61,520 bases of DNA from Actinomycetes bacterium (GTDB taxonomy: Bacteria; Actinomycetota; Acidimicrobiia; Acidimicrobiales; SZUA-35). The stretch lies in NCBI GenBank assembly GCA_024280015.1, contig JAJRQY010000057.1, positions 1-61,520 on the forward strand. The letters run 5' to 3'. The notes below the pieces were generated by a model that searched no databases, was not told the origin of the DNA, and worked only from the letters and a program-made list of their open reading frames with translations. Below are positions 1-8,949 of this stretch, one piece after another (position 1 is the stretch's first letter; the number at the start of each line of letters is the position of its first letter). The translations under genes were made by a program, and so were the position numbers.

Positions 1-142
1 GAGTCCTGACCTTCGACGGCCAGGGGCAGGTGTCAACGGCCTAAAGGGCTCGTTCATTAATCCGCCTCCTGAATTCTGAAGTGTGCGGGATACGGTGCCC
101 TTCACACGGCGTGAGGCCGACAGACGATTTGAGGGAATCATC

Positions 143-700
143 ATGCCACTGACACTTCAACCGCGACATCTTCTTCGCCGAGTGAGTGGCGTGATCTTGT
201 CCCTAGCTTTGGCTGGTTGCGGCTCCGACGGTGGCACAGATGATGCTTTGGCAACCTCTCTGGCAGCAGATTCGGAAGAATCGGCAGCAACAACCACAGA
301 CACAAGTACCTCAACAGCTCCACCCGAGACAGAGCCGCCAACCGACGATTCGCAAAGCGACGACGCGGAGACCAACGGCCCAGATGGCAACATTTGCGCT
401 TCATGGGAAGACCTCGGAGGGTTTCTAGAAGTGCTGGATGAGGCTGCGCCCAACACGGATTTCGAAGCAGTGTGGGACTCGATTCAAGAAATTGCGTCAG
501 ACATGACCCAGAACTCGCCCGAGGGCTACGAGAACGAACTCTTAAGGATGGAAATTGCCTGGGGCGAGTTCCGGATAGTTGCAAGTGAAAACGATTTCGA
601 CATGGATGCTGCCGAAGATGACTTTGACCTGATCACCGAGGACCTTGGTCTCGAGGATCCAGAGGTCGTGAACTACCTGGCTACCGAGTGCACGGGCTAG
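143..700 (+). CDS. Putative lipoprotein with acidic soluble domain
   Basis: Seen: an N-terminal RR, a hydrophobic stretch and the lipobox LALAGC (Cys at about residue 26) make this a typical lipid-anchored secreted protein. A Ser/Thr/Asp/Glu-rich linker (about residues 28-75) follows, then a roughly 110-residue acidic domain with two cysteines that I cannot assign to a family. The ATG at 143 is chosen because GAGGGA lies about 6 nt upstream; an in-frame GTG at 83 would add 20 residues before the signal peptide and lacks such a site. It probably sits on the outer face of the cytoplasmic membrane. The next gene follows on the same strand within about 30 nt, so co-transcription is possible. Function unknown. 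Confidence 0.75.
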   Translation: MPLTLQPRHLLRRVSGVILSLALAGCGSDGGTDDALATSLAADSEESAATTTDTSTSTAPPETEPPTDDSQSDDAETNGPDGNICASWEDLGGFLEVLDEAAPNTDFEAVWDSIQEIASDMTQNSPEGYENELLRMEIAWGEFRIVASENDFDMDAAEDDFDLITEDLGLEDPEVVNYLATECTG

Positions 701-728
701 TTTGGCTGTTCCGATAGCTTCGGTTTCT

Positions 729-1415
729 ATGCAGACCGTCCTGGGCGAGATCAACACCATCCTGTTTGACAAGGACGGCACCCTGCTGGACTTTCACGCC
801 ACCTGGGACCATGTCTTGGGCGCTGCACTGCGCGAGGCGACCGGGGGTGACGGGCAACAGCTGGCCGGCGCTGCCAATGCTGTCGGCTTTGACCTTGCAA
901 CCGGCACCATCCTTGCCAACGCGCCCTTTGTCGCCGAGTCCAACCACAAACTGGGCAAACGCCTCCGGCCCTTCGTCGATCTCGATGGGTTCAACCAAGC
1001 GATGCGTCACTTCGCCAAAGAAACCGCGGTACCCATGTTGGGAATGACGGGCTTGCTGCAGCAACTCTCGGCGGCAGCGATACGGCTGGCGGTCGTTACC
1101 AACGACTCCGAAGCCCAAGCCAGACGTCAGCTTCACCAGCTTGGTTGGGTTGACTATTTTGACGTCGTCGTCGGATACGACTCGGGCTATGGGGCCAAAC
1201 CCGATGCTGGACCGGTCCTCGGCGCGCTCGCCCTGCTTGGCTCTGATCCCGTGACCAGTCTGATGGTTGGTGACACCATGCACGACCTGCGGTCGGGTCT
1301 TGGGGCTGGTGTTCTCACCGCCTACATCGGAGAGGAACCTGAGCTAGCAAGCCTGGCGGACGTAGCAGGCCCATCGATCGTCACACTGTTCGAGTCCATT
1401 CTGGCGCTGGGTTAA
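729..1415 (+). CDS. HAD-superfamily phosphatase (phosphoglycolate phosphatase-like)
   Basis: Seen: HAD motif I FDKDGT (nucleophile D14, acid/base D16), motif II TND near residue 122, the motif III Lys in GAKPDAG near 156 and motif IV GDTMHD near 180. The roughly 90-residue helical insert after motif I is a C1 cap, as in Gph/PGP-type small-molecule phosphatases. Known: such enzymes hydrolyse phosphomonoesters such as 2-phosphoglycolate with Mg2+. The substrate cannot be told from sequence. ATG 729 is preferred; an in-frame TTG at 702 is an alternative. The gene converges with the AAA+ ATPase that ends at 1427. Confidence 0.85.
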   Translation: MQTVLGEINTILFDKDGTLLDFHATWDHVLGAALREATGGDGQQLAGAANAVGFDLATGTILANAPFVAESNHKLGKRLRPFVDLDGFNQAMRHFAKETAVPMLGMTGLLQQLSAAAIRLAVVTNDSEAQARRQLHQLGWVDYFDVVVGYDSGYGAKPDAGPVLGALALLGSDPVTSLMVGDTMHDLRSGLGAGVLTAYIGEEPELASLADVAGPSIVTLFESILALG

Positions 1416-1426
1416 GCTCGCACGCC

Positions 1427-3031
1427 TCACGAACGGGAGCGGTTGCTGGCCCTGCTGCCGCTGTCGTCCTTATTGAGACGTTTCGACAGGTGGAGGCCCT
1501 CCAGAATCAGCTCTAGTGCCGAAGCGGCCTCACCGGGCGAAGCATTCGCACCGGCCAGATCCTCAACCGGTTTCTTCAAGGCTGGCAAGGCGTCCAGTAC
1601 CTTGGAATAGTCAGCCGTCAACACGTCGTAACCGGTACTGACTGTTACCTGGGCCTCCGGCTGGCTTGCCTGGGCCTCAGGTTTACCGGCCAGGGCCTCC
1701 GGTGATTCCCCCTGGCCGGAGCTGGCATCATCATCCCGAGCTTTGGACGGATTACCATCCGATGTTGGAGATCCGAACGCGTCGATGACCGACTTCACAC
1801 TCGCCAGTGGCACCAAGTGCTGGAAGGTGGAAAGAATCGCAGACCGCATCAGATGGTCAATGACCTCAGCATCACGACCCTCTTCCAAGGCATCGACCTC
1901 GATCTTGCCTGCCGTCGACGCAATCAAGGCGTCCAGATCACACACTCGAGGCACAATGTCCGTCCCTCCAGAACCACCATCTCCACCATCTCCACCATCT
2001 CCACCAACACCATCGCCGCTCATCAAACAGCGACGAGTGGCGGCGGCAGCCAGCGTCTCCAGGTTGGAGATCGTCAGACGAACCGAAACCCCAGACAGCT
2101 GATTGACATGAGAAGACGCTCGAGCAGCATGAGTTATTGAGGCGATGATTTCCTTCATGAATAACGGGATCACCACGTCATCAGGAATGACCGCCTCCTG
2201 GCCAGCGATAGCGATTTCTGCCTCAGTGTCCAGCGGATAATGGGTGCGGATCTGGGCACCAAAACGATCCTTCAATGGCGTAATCATCCGGCCACGATTG
2301 GTGTAGTCCTCCGGGTTGGCGGTGGCCACCAGCAACACATCAATGGGGAGTCGCACCTTGTAGCCCCGGATCTGGACGTCTCGCTCTTCCAGCACGTTCA
2401 ACAATCCGACCTGGATCCGCTCGGCCAAGTCCGGCAACTCATTGATAGCGAACACCCCCCGATTGGTGCGGGGCACCAGGCCGTAATGAAGGGTCAGCTC
2501 GTCTGATAGGTAACGGCCCTCGGCCACCTTGATTGGGTCAACCTCACCAATCAGATCGGCAATGGACGTATCCGGGGTTGCCAACTTCTCACCGAAGCGC
2601 TCATCCCGGTGAACCCAATCAATGTCGGTCTCATCACCCTTCTCGGCCACCAGATCCCGGGCGTAACGTGAGCCCGGGTTGAACGGATCGTCATTGATTT
2701 CTGAGCCTCGCACGATCGGCATCCACTCATCCAATAATCCGGTGAGCGAGCGGATGATCCTGGTCTTGGCCTGCCCGCGCTCCCCGAGCAGCACGATGTC
2801 ATGCCCGGCAAGCAAGGCATGTTCCAGCTGAGGAAGGACCGTCTCGGAATACCCCTTCACCGCCGGGAAAAGCTCGGTTCCGGCACGAAGTCGTTCAACA
2901 ACATTGGCCCGCAGCTCATCCTTGATCGACCGAGAGGTCCAGTCCGACGCACGCAACTCGCCAATGGTCGCTGGCAGAGACGGCGGCCGAGCTGAGTGGC
3001 CCGAAGATGGCGACGCTGATTGAGGTGTCAT
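1427..3031 (-). CDS. MoxR/ChlI-like AAA+ ATPase
   Basis: Seen: an AAA+ core with a P-loop GERGQAKT (about residues 83-90, Ala in place of the second-last Gly) and a Walker B-like FAINELPDL (about 194-202), followed by a sensor-1-type VATANPEDY segment and an Arg-containing PLKDRFGA. A lid domain follows, then a Gly/Asp linker coded by a 9-bp repeat (about 1976-2002) and a low-complexity Ala/Glu/Pro tail. Known: proteins of this branch resemble magnesium-chelatase subunit I and MoxR chaperone ATPases, which usually work with a VWA-domain partner; none is next to it here. Start at 3031 is chosen because the reading frame further upstream would run through the divergent GH2 gene. The two 5' ends overlap by 2 nt. 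Confidence 0.8.
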   Translation of the reverse strand: MTPQSASPSSGHSARPPSLPATIGELRASDWTSRSIKDELRANVVERLRAGTELFPAVKGYSETVLPQLEHALLAGHDIVLLGERGQAKTRIIRSLTGLLDEWMPIVRGSEINDDPFNPGSRYARDLVAEKGDETDIDWVHRDERFGEKLATPDTSIADLIGEVDPIKVAEGRYLSDELTLHYGLVPRTNRGVFAINELPDLAERIQVGLLNVLEERDVQIRGYKVRLPIDVLLVATANPEDYTNRGRMITPLKDRFGAQIRTHYPLDTEAEIAIAGQEAVIPDDVVIPLFMKEIIASITHAARASSHVNQLSGVSVRLTISNLETLAAAATRRCLMSGDGVGGDGGDGGDGGSGGTDIVPRVCDLDALIASTAGKIEVDALEEGRDAEVIDHLMRSAILSTFQHLVPLASVKSVIDAFGSPTSDGNPSKARDDDASSGQGESPEALAGKPEAQASQPEAQVTVSTGYDVLTADYSKVLDALPALKKPVEDLAGANASPGEAASALELILEGLHLSKRLNKDDSGSRASNRSRS

Positions 3032-5231
3032 GGATTCGACACTAGTCGTCCCGAGTAACCGAGTAACATTGGTCCTTGTGGATCTCTCGGGGGAGTGGCA
3101 GGCAACACCAATCAACCCCGAGTTGACGCGCACTGGTGCTGACCCGGACCTAGACGACTCAGCATGGGAACGGGTTCCGGTACCGGGCCATTGGGCTCAG
3201 AACGAAGCGTTCGCCGACGAAGAGGGGCCCCTGCTCTACCGCTATCACTTCGAACACCCCCGCCCTGACTGGGGCAAACGACTCTGGCTGAGGTTCGACG
3301 GGGTCACCGCCCAGTCCGACGTCTGGCTCGATGGCGGCTATGTCGGAGACACCCGTGGCTACTTCGTGCCCCACCAATTTGACGTCTCCGACGCCTTCGA
3401 TGACACGACCGAACATGTTCTTTCTGTAGAAGTCGCCGCACCGCGTCCCGGGTCCAGTCGTTCCAAGCGGTCAATAACTGGATCCCTCCAACAGGGACCA
3501 CTGGCACCACCAGGCTCGCCAGGCGGAATCTGGAAGCCGGTCACCGTCACCGAGACAGGCACAACCGCCATCCTGCATTCGCGCTTGCTTTGTACTCGAG
3601 CCAGTGAAGAAACCGGTGAGCTGCTTATACGACTCGTCCTCGATACCGCCCACGCCGGAGACCTGCGGGTCCACACCTCGGTCACCGGACCCTTCGGCCA
3701 GGCAGTCGCAGGCGGATCAGAAAACCACACCGTGGCCAACGGCGAGAACCGCTTGGAGTGGACGGTCAAGATCGACAAGCCGCAACTCTGGTGGCCAGCT
3801 CAACTTGGTGAGCAACCAATGTATGAGGTTGCGGTCGCCGTCTGCCCCGTAGCTGAGGATGGGACTGAAGGGCCGGTCTCCGATCGCGTGCATTGGCGCA
3901 CCGGTATCCGAACCGTCAGCGTCAACGACTTCACCTGGCGAGTCAACGGGAAGCGAATCTTCATCAAGGGCATCAGTGTTGGGCCCCAGAGCCGGTTCCT
4001 GTCCTCCCTAACAAACGAGCAGATCCGCGATGACATCGTTTCGGCCAAGGGAGCCGGGCTCAACCTCCTGCGAGTCCAGGGGCATAGTGCGCCGACCGAC
4101 TTTTACCGCCAGGCTGACGAGCTGGGGATGCTGGTCTGGCAAGACCTGCCCCTGATGGGCGGCTACGCCACCACGACCCGCACCGCTGCCTTAGAACTTG
4201 CCCGAGAAGTCGTCGACTTGATCGGCCATCACCCATCCATCTCGGTCTGGTGCGCCCACGACAACCCCAACGGCTCCCCCGTACCCGAACCGGGGTCAGC
4301 GAGCGAGCCGACCAAGTCGCTTGGACGCCGGCTTGGTCGCCACCTACTGCCCAGTTGGAATCGATCAGTTCTCGACCCCTACCTGCGACGCGAACTTCGC
4401 GGGGCAGACAAGACCCGATCAGTCATTGCCCGGTCCGGAAGTCTGCCAACCATTGCCAACGTGACCAGCTCCGATGCTCATCTTTGGCTCGGCTGGCATG
4501 CCGGTAACTATGAGGATCTGGCTGAGGTCATCCGGCAGTGGCCGCGGCTTGGACTGTTCCTCGGAGGGTTCGGCTCCCAATCTGTCTCCGTCCAAGACTG
4601 GGACGAGGACGCTCCGGAGTGGGAAACTGCCATGGTCGGAGCGTTCGAGCGTTACCTGCCCCGTCAGGCTTATGCCAATGGGTCGTCATGGGCTATGGCA
4701 TCGCGGGCCTACCAGGCTGACCTGATTCGATCCCAGATCGAAACCGTTCGCAGGCTCAAGTACCGACCGACCGGCGGCTTCTGCCTGATGGCTCTGGCCG
4801 ATGCTGAGCCAAGTGGAGGATTTGGAGTCCTCGATCACGACCGCCAACCAAAACCAGCCTATGAAGCGCTGACCGACGCCTGTGGTCCCGTGGTCGTCAT
4901 CGGCGATACTCCGCCGACCATGACCGTGCCCGGTGAAGCCATCTCATTGATGGTCCATGTTGTTAGCGATCTTCCAGACCGACTGGAAGATGTCAAAGTC
5001 ACCGCAACCGCATCAGCCCAGGAATGGAATGAGTCTCACACCTGGACGGGAGATCTCGCACCGGACACATGTGCCCATGTCGGCACGCTGAAGTTCATTG
5101 TTCCCGAGGTCAACGGGCCCCTCATTATCGACCTCGCGCTTGAAGCTGGAGATCGGGCAGCGACTAATCGGTACCAGACCATCGTCATCCCACCTTCTGA
5201 AGCTATTTCACGAACAGCCATCAACCGATAG
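3030..5231 (+). CDS. Glycoside hydrolase family 2-fold protein, probably catalytically inactive
   Basis: Seen: a GH2 layout with an N-terminal jelly roll (LSGEWQ, WLRFDGVTAQSDVWLDG), an Ig-like domain ending in LWWPAQLG, a TIM-barrel start (RVNGKRIFIKGIS) and a C-terminal Ig-like region after about residue 640. There is no signal peptide. Known: GH2 acid/base Glu lies in a W-C-x-(H/N)-N-E motif and the nucleophile in S/T-E-F-G. Here the first reads WCAHDNP (Asn412 in place of Glu) and the second LGGFGSQ (Gly513 in place of Glu). I infer a sugar-binding or scaffolding role, or a lost activity. Start: ATG 3030 has a weak AGG 4 nt upstream; GTG 3078, directly before LSGEWQ, is also plausible. 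Confidence 0.75.
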   Translation: MDSTLVVPSNRVTLVLVDLSGEWQATPINPELTRTGADPDLDDSAWERVPVPGHWAQNEAFADEEGPLLYRYHFEHPRPDWGKRLWLRFDGVTAQSDVWLDGGYVGDTRGYFVPHQFDVSDAFDDTTEHVLSVEVAAPRPGSSRSKRSITGSLQQGPLAPPGSPGGIWKPVTVTETGTTAILHSRLLCTRASEETGELLIRLVLDTAHAGDLRVHTSVTGPFGQAVAGGSENHTVANGENRLEWTVKIDKPQLWWPAQLGEQPMYEVAVAVCPVAEDGTEGPVSDRVHWRTGIRTVSVNDFTWRVNGKRIFIKGISVGPQSRFLSSLTNEQIRDDIVSAKGAGLNLLRVQGHSAPTDFYRQADELGMLVWQDLPLMGGYATTTRTAALELAREVVDLIGHHPSISVWCAHDNPNGSPVPEPGSASEPTKSLGRRLGRHLLPSWNRSVLDPYLRRELRGADKTRSVIARSGSLPTIANVTSSDAHLWLGWHAGNYEDLAEVIRQWPRLGLFLGGFGSQSVSVQDWDEDAPEWETAMVGAFERYLPRQAYANGSSWAMASRAYQADLIRSQIETVRRLKYRPTGGFCLMALADAEPSGGFGVLDHDRQPKPAYEALTDACGPVVVIGDTPPTMTVPGEAISLMVHVVSDLPDRLEDVKVTATASAQEWNESHTWTGDLAPDTCAHVGTLKFIVPEVNGPLIIDLALEAGDRAATNRYQTIVIPPSEAISRTAINR

Positions 5232-5387
5232 CGAGCAATCACCCCGGTCCAGGCCCATTCCTAGGGGGACCAAATACCTTTTGCCGAACAAGTTGGGTTA
5301 GTTGGCTTCTCGTCCGCTAGTTTTCCTTGTCGCGTCTTGCACGCGAAATAAGTGGCCCGCTTCACACATGACCTTCGGAGGTCCACG

Positions 5388-6164
5388 GTGTTATCGCCGA
5401 CTACCACTCCCCAGAACTCAGGGGAAAAGCCAATGCGGGAGAAACCCCGCGACCTACCCTTCCCTCTCAATATCTACCAGAGCGCCATTGGCAAGAAGTG
5501 GGTGATGGCGGTCAGCGGACTCATGCTGGTTGGCTTCGTCTTTGCCCACATGATTGGCAATCTGAAGATCTATCTGGGTCAGGTCGAGCACAACGGAGTC
5601 TTGGACTACGACACCGATCACTACGCCGAGACCTTGCGGAACCTGCTGGTGCCCATCTTTCCCGAGGGTGTTGTGCTTTGGGGGATGCGCCTCGGGCTAC
5701 TTGCCGCCCTCTTGCTTCACATCCACTCGGCCTACACCCTGTCAATGTTGAGTCGAAAGTCCGACAATGCCTACGCGGGCAAGCGTGACTTTCTCGCCGC
5801 CAACTGGGCATCTCGCTCCATGCGCCTCACCGGTCCAATTGTGGCCCTCTACATCGTCATCCACCTGGCCGATCTAACCCTCGGCTTTGGCATCGCAACC
5901 GGCGAATTCGAGCATGGCCAGGTATATGAAAACGTGGTGCATTCACTGGGGCGCCCAATTGTGGCCATCGGCTACATCATCGCCAATATCGCCGTTGCCG
6001 TGCACATCTATCACGGCATGTGGTCCGCCTTCCAGAGCCTGGGTATCAACAACCCGGCCTACAACACACTCCGGCGAACCGCAGCCCAGGTCATCTCCGG
6101 TCTGATCTTGATCGGTAACGTCAGCTTCCCCATCGCCGTCCTCACCGACATCGTCAGCATCTAG
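5388..6164 (+). CDS. sdhC: Succinate dehydrogenase cytochrome b subunit
   Basis: Membrane anchor that carries electrons from SdhB to the quinone pool. Seen: five hydrophobic segments in one polypeptide, with histidines suited to bind two b hemes (HMIGN, HIHSAY, HLADLT, HIYHGMW). This single-anchor design is the type found in Bacillus and in many Actinobacteria, which have no separate sdhD. A GTG at 5388 is preceded by GGAGGT with 6-nt spacing, so I prefer it over the GTG at 5352. The stop is 12 nt before sdhA, and the three sdh genes form one operon. The 156 nt upstream hold only a 6-bp inverted repeat at 5330-5346. Confidence 0.93.
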   Translation: MLSPTTTPQNSGEKPMREKPRDLPFPLNIYQSAIGKKWVMAVSGLMLVGFVFAHMIGNLKIYLGQVEHNGVLDYDTDHYAETLRNLLVPIFPEGVVLWGMRLGLLAALLLHIHSAYTLSMLSRKSDNAYAGKRDFLAANWASRSMRLTGPIVALYIVIHLADLTLGFGIATGEFEHGQVYENVVHSLGRPIVAIGYIIANIAVAVHIYHGMWSAFQSLGINNPAYNTLRRTAAQVISGLILIGNVSFPIAVLTDIVSI

Positions 6165-6176
6165 GAGCCCAGCATC

Positions 6177-8096
6177 ATGATCCTCGACTCCAAGGTCCCA
6201 TCCGGGCCAATTCAAGACGCGTGGGACAACCACCGCTTCAATATCCAGCTCGTCAACCCGTCCAACAAGCGCCGCTTCAAGATCATCGTCGTCGGCACCG
6301 GTCTGGCCGGTGCTTCAGCCTCAGCCACTCTGGCCGAACTTGGCTATGAGGTTCACGCCTTTACCTACCACGACTCACCCCGGCGAGCACACTCCATTGC
6401 TGCCCAGGGTGGAATCAATGCAGCCAAGAACTCTCGCAATGACGGCGACTCCGTCTTCCGCTTGTTCTACGACACGGTGAAGGGTGGCGACTACCGCTCC
6501 CGAGAAGCCAACGTTTACCGGCTAGCCCAGGTATCCAACAACATCATCGATCAGATGACTGCCCAGGGTGTTCCCTTCGCCCGTGAGTACGGAGGCCTGA
6601 TGGCCAACCGTTCCTTTGGTGGGGCCCAGGTCAGCCGTACCTTCTACGCCCGAGGCCAAACCGGCCAGCAACTCCTGCTTGGTGCCTATCAGCAGATGAT
6701 GGCTCAGGTGAATCTGGGCAAGGTCAAGCTGCATACCGACCAGGAGATGCTCGAGGTTGTGCTCAAGGATGGTGAAGCCGCTGGCATTGTCACCCGTGAC
6801 CTCACTAATGGCCAGGTTCGGAGCCACTCGGCCCATGCCGTGGTCTTAGCCACTGGCGGCTACGGCAATGTGTTCTACCTCAGCACCAACGCCATGGCCT
6901 GCAACACAACGGCAATCTGGCGGGCCCATCGCAAGGGCGCTCTGTTCGCTAACCCGTGCTACACCCAGATCCACCCAACCTGTATTCCTCAGGCCGACGA
7001 GTTCCAATCCAAGCTAACCCTGATGTCCGAGTCGCTCCGAAACGACGGCCGGATCTGGGTGCCGCGCAGCACCACCGAGACTCGCCGGGCGCGAGACATT
7101 CCCGAAGCCGAACGCTACTACTACCTGGAAGAAAAATACCCCGCCTTCGGCAACCTGGTCCCTCGTGACGTTGCCTCCCGAAACGCCAAGACAGTGGTCG
7201 ACGCTGGCCAAGGTGTTGGCCCGCTCAAGAACGGTGTCTACCTGGACTTCGCAACCGCCATTGGCCGTGACGGTCGTGACGCCATCGAGGAACGCTACGG
7301 CAACCTGTTCGAGATGTATGAGCGCATCACCGGTGAGGACCCCTACACCACACCGATGCGGATCTATCCGGCCAGCCACTACACCATGGGTGGACTGTGG
7401 GTTGACTACAACCTTCAAACCACGATCCCCAGCCTGTACGCCGCCGGAGAAGCCAATTTCTCTGACCATGGCGCCAACCGACTTGGCGCTTCGGCTCTCA
7501 TGCAGGGGCTGGCAGACGGCTACTTCGTGCTTCCCTACACCATTGGTGATTCGCTCTCGGCCAAGCTCGGAACCGAGCCCTTGGCCACCGATGATCCGGT
7601 CTTCAAAGAAGCAGAGAAGGACGTCAACGATCGGACCCAACGCTTCCTCAACATCGGCGGAACCAAGTCCCCGGACTACTACCACCGAGAACTGGGCAAG
7701 ATCGTGTGGGAACACATTGGTATGGGCCGCAACGAGGCTGGCCTCACCCAAGCCATCTCCGAGATCAAAGCCATCCGGGAAGCCTTCTGGAAGGACGTCA
7801 AGGTCCTTGGCAACGGCGACTCACTCAACTCTTCATTGGAGAAGGTCGGCCGAGTGGCGGACTTCATGGAGCTGGGCGAACTCATGGCCCGGGACGCCTT
7901 GGACCGCAGCGAATCTTGCGGTGGGCACTTCCGAGAAGAGTCACAAACCGATGAAGGCGAGGCTCTACGCAACGATGATGATTTCAAGCATGTCTCAGCC
8001 TGGGAGTGGCAGGGCGATGCCGACACCCCGCAGATCAAGCACAAAGAAGAGCTGGAGTTTGAGTACGTCAAGCTTTCCCAGCGGTCCTACAAGTAG
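6177..8096 (+). CDS. sdhA: Succinate dehydrogenase flavoprotein subunit
   Basis: Oxidises succinate to fumarate in the TCA cycle and passes electrons to SdhB. Seen: FAD-binding [10 protein letters not shown] (Gly40, Gly42, Gly45), the [10 protein letters not shown] segment whose His72 is the expected covalent FAD attachment site, the substrate-binding HPT motif in IHPTCIP, YTMGG, and the second FAD contact [18 protein letters not shown]. The 639-residue length fits the Bacillus-type flavoprotein. GGAG lies 9 nt before the ATG. A gap of 18 nt separates it from sdhB. Confidence 0.96.
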   Translation: MILDSKVPSGPIQDAWDNHRFNIQLVNPSNKRRFKIIVVGTGLAGASASATLAELGYEVHAFTYHDSPRRAHSIAAQGGINAAKNSRNDGDSVFRLFYDTVKGGDYRSREANVYRLAQVSNNIIDQMTAQGVPFAREYGGLMANRSFGGAQVSRTFYARGQTGQQLLLGAYQQMMAQVNLGKVKLHTDQEMLEVVLKDGEAAGIVTRDLTNGQVRSHSAHAVVLATGGYGNVFYLSTNAMACNTTAIWRAHRKGALFANPCYTQIHPTCIPQADEFQSKLTLMSESLRNDGRIWVPRSTTETRRARDIPEAERYYYLEEKYPAFGNLVPRDVASRNAKTVVDAGQGVGPLKNGVYLDFATAIGRDGRDAIEERYGNLFEMYERITGEDPYTTPMRIYPASHYTMGGLWVDYNLQTTIPSLYAAGEANFSDHGANRLGASALMQGLADGYFVLPYTIGDSLSAKLGTEPLATDDPVFKEAEKDVNDRTQRFLNIGGTKSPDYYHRELGKIVWEHIGMGRNEAGLTQAISEIKAIREAFWKDVKVLGNGDSLNSSLEKVGRVADFMELGELMARDALDRSESCGGHFREESQTDEGEALRNDDDFKHVSAWEWQGDADTPQIKHKEELEFEYVKLSQRSYK

Positions 8097-8114
8097 TCAG
8101 ACAGGAGATTCACG

Positions 8115-8888
8115 ATGAGTACTGAACTAAACCTCACCCTCCAGGTCTGGCGCCAACCAGGTCCGGACGCTCCCGGCAGCTTCGTCACCTACGAGGCCAA
8201 AGGCATTCCCGACGATTCGTCCTTCTTGGAGATGTTGGACATCGTCAATGAGAACCTGATTGAACGCGATGTCGAGCCCATTGAGTTCCCTCATGACTGT
8301 CGCGAAGGAATATGCGGCACTTGCGGTGTGATGATCAATGGTCGAGCTCACGGGCAAGAGAAGGCGACGGCCACCTGCCAGCTCCATATGCGCAAGTTCA
8401 ATGATGGCGACACCATTGTTATTGAGCCGTGGCGCGCCGCGGCATTCCCTGTCATCAAGGACCTGATCGTTGACCGCTCACCGATGGACAAGATCATCGC
8501 CTCCGGTGGCTACATCTATGCGCCAACCGGTACCGCCGGCGAAGCCAACGAAACCCTGGTCCCCAAGGAAGCAGCCGAGTCAGCAATGGACGCCGCAGCC
8601 TGTATCGGTTGTGGTGCTTGCATCGCCGCTTGTCCTAACTCGGCCGGCCAACTGTTCACCTCAGCCAAGCTCTGGCACCTCAACTCACTGCCACAGGGTC
8701 AGCCAGAACGGTTCCAGCGAGTTGAGTCCATGGTGCACACTATGGAGCAGTTCTTCGGTGCGTGCACCAATCATGGCGAGTGCGCCGAAGCATGTCCCAA
8801 GGAAATCAGCTTGGACTTCATTGCGTACATGAACGCCGACTATATGAAGTCCAAGATCAAGAACCGGGCCAAGTCCGCCCAGATCTAA
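8115..8888 (+). CDS. sdhB: Succinate dehydrogenase iron-sulfur subunit
   Basis: Electron-transfer subunit between SdhA flavin and SdhC heme/quinone. Seen: [2Fe-2S] ligands C62, C67, C70 and C88 (CREGICGTCG), the second-domain motif CIGCGACIAACP (C163, C166, C169, C173) and CTNHGECAEACP (C217, C223, C227), which together hold the [4Fe-4S] and [3Fe-4S] clusters. An AGGAG site lies just upstream of the ATG. It is the last gene of sdhCAB; the next gene is convergent, and a large inverted repeat (8902-8949) lies between the two stop regions. Confidence 0.96.
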   Translation: MSTELNLTLQVWRQPGPDAPGSFVTYEAKGIPDDSSFLEMLDIVNENLIERDVEPIEFPHDCREGICGTCGVMINGRAHGQEKATATCQLHMRKFNDGDTIVIEPWRAAAFPVIKDLIVDRSPMDKIIASGGYIYAPTGTAGEANETLVPKEAAESAMDAAACIGCGACIAACPNSAGQLFTSAKLWHLNSLPQGQPERFQRVESMVHTMEQFFGACTNHGECAEACPKEISLDFIAYMNADYMKSKIKNRAKSAQI

Positions 8889-8901
8889 CGTCCAAACACA
8901 C

Positions 8902-8949
8902 TTCTGGCACCGTTAGCGATCCATATGCGACACCTGGTCGGTGCCAGAA
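8902..8949. terminator. Inverted repeat between convergent sdhB and DUF368 gene
   Basis: Perfect 11-bp arms TTCTGGCACCG (8902-8912) and CGGTGCCAGAA (8939-8949) flank 26 nt that contain the stop codon of the minus-strand gene. Position between two convergent genes suggests a shared, bidirectional transcription end. There is no T-run and the loop is long, so an intrinsic terminator is uncertain. Confidence 0.35.

Noticed and set aside
5330-5346. Inverted repeat TCGCGT/ACGCGA upstream of sdhC
   Set aside because: Only 6 bp with no other supporting signal; such short palindromes are common by chance.
7014-7751. 245-codon antisense frame inside sdhA
   Set aside because: No family signal or ribosome-binding site; explained by the GC-skewed third codon positions of sdhA.
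7165-8118. 317-codon open frame overlapping sdhA and sdhB starts in another frame
   Set aside because: Composition is Ser/Pro/Arg-rich shadow sequence; sdhA is intact in its own frame with all motifs.
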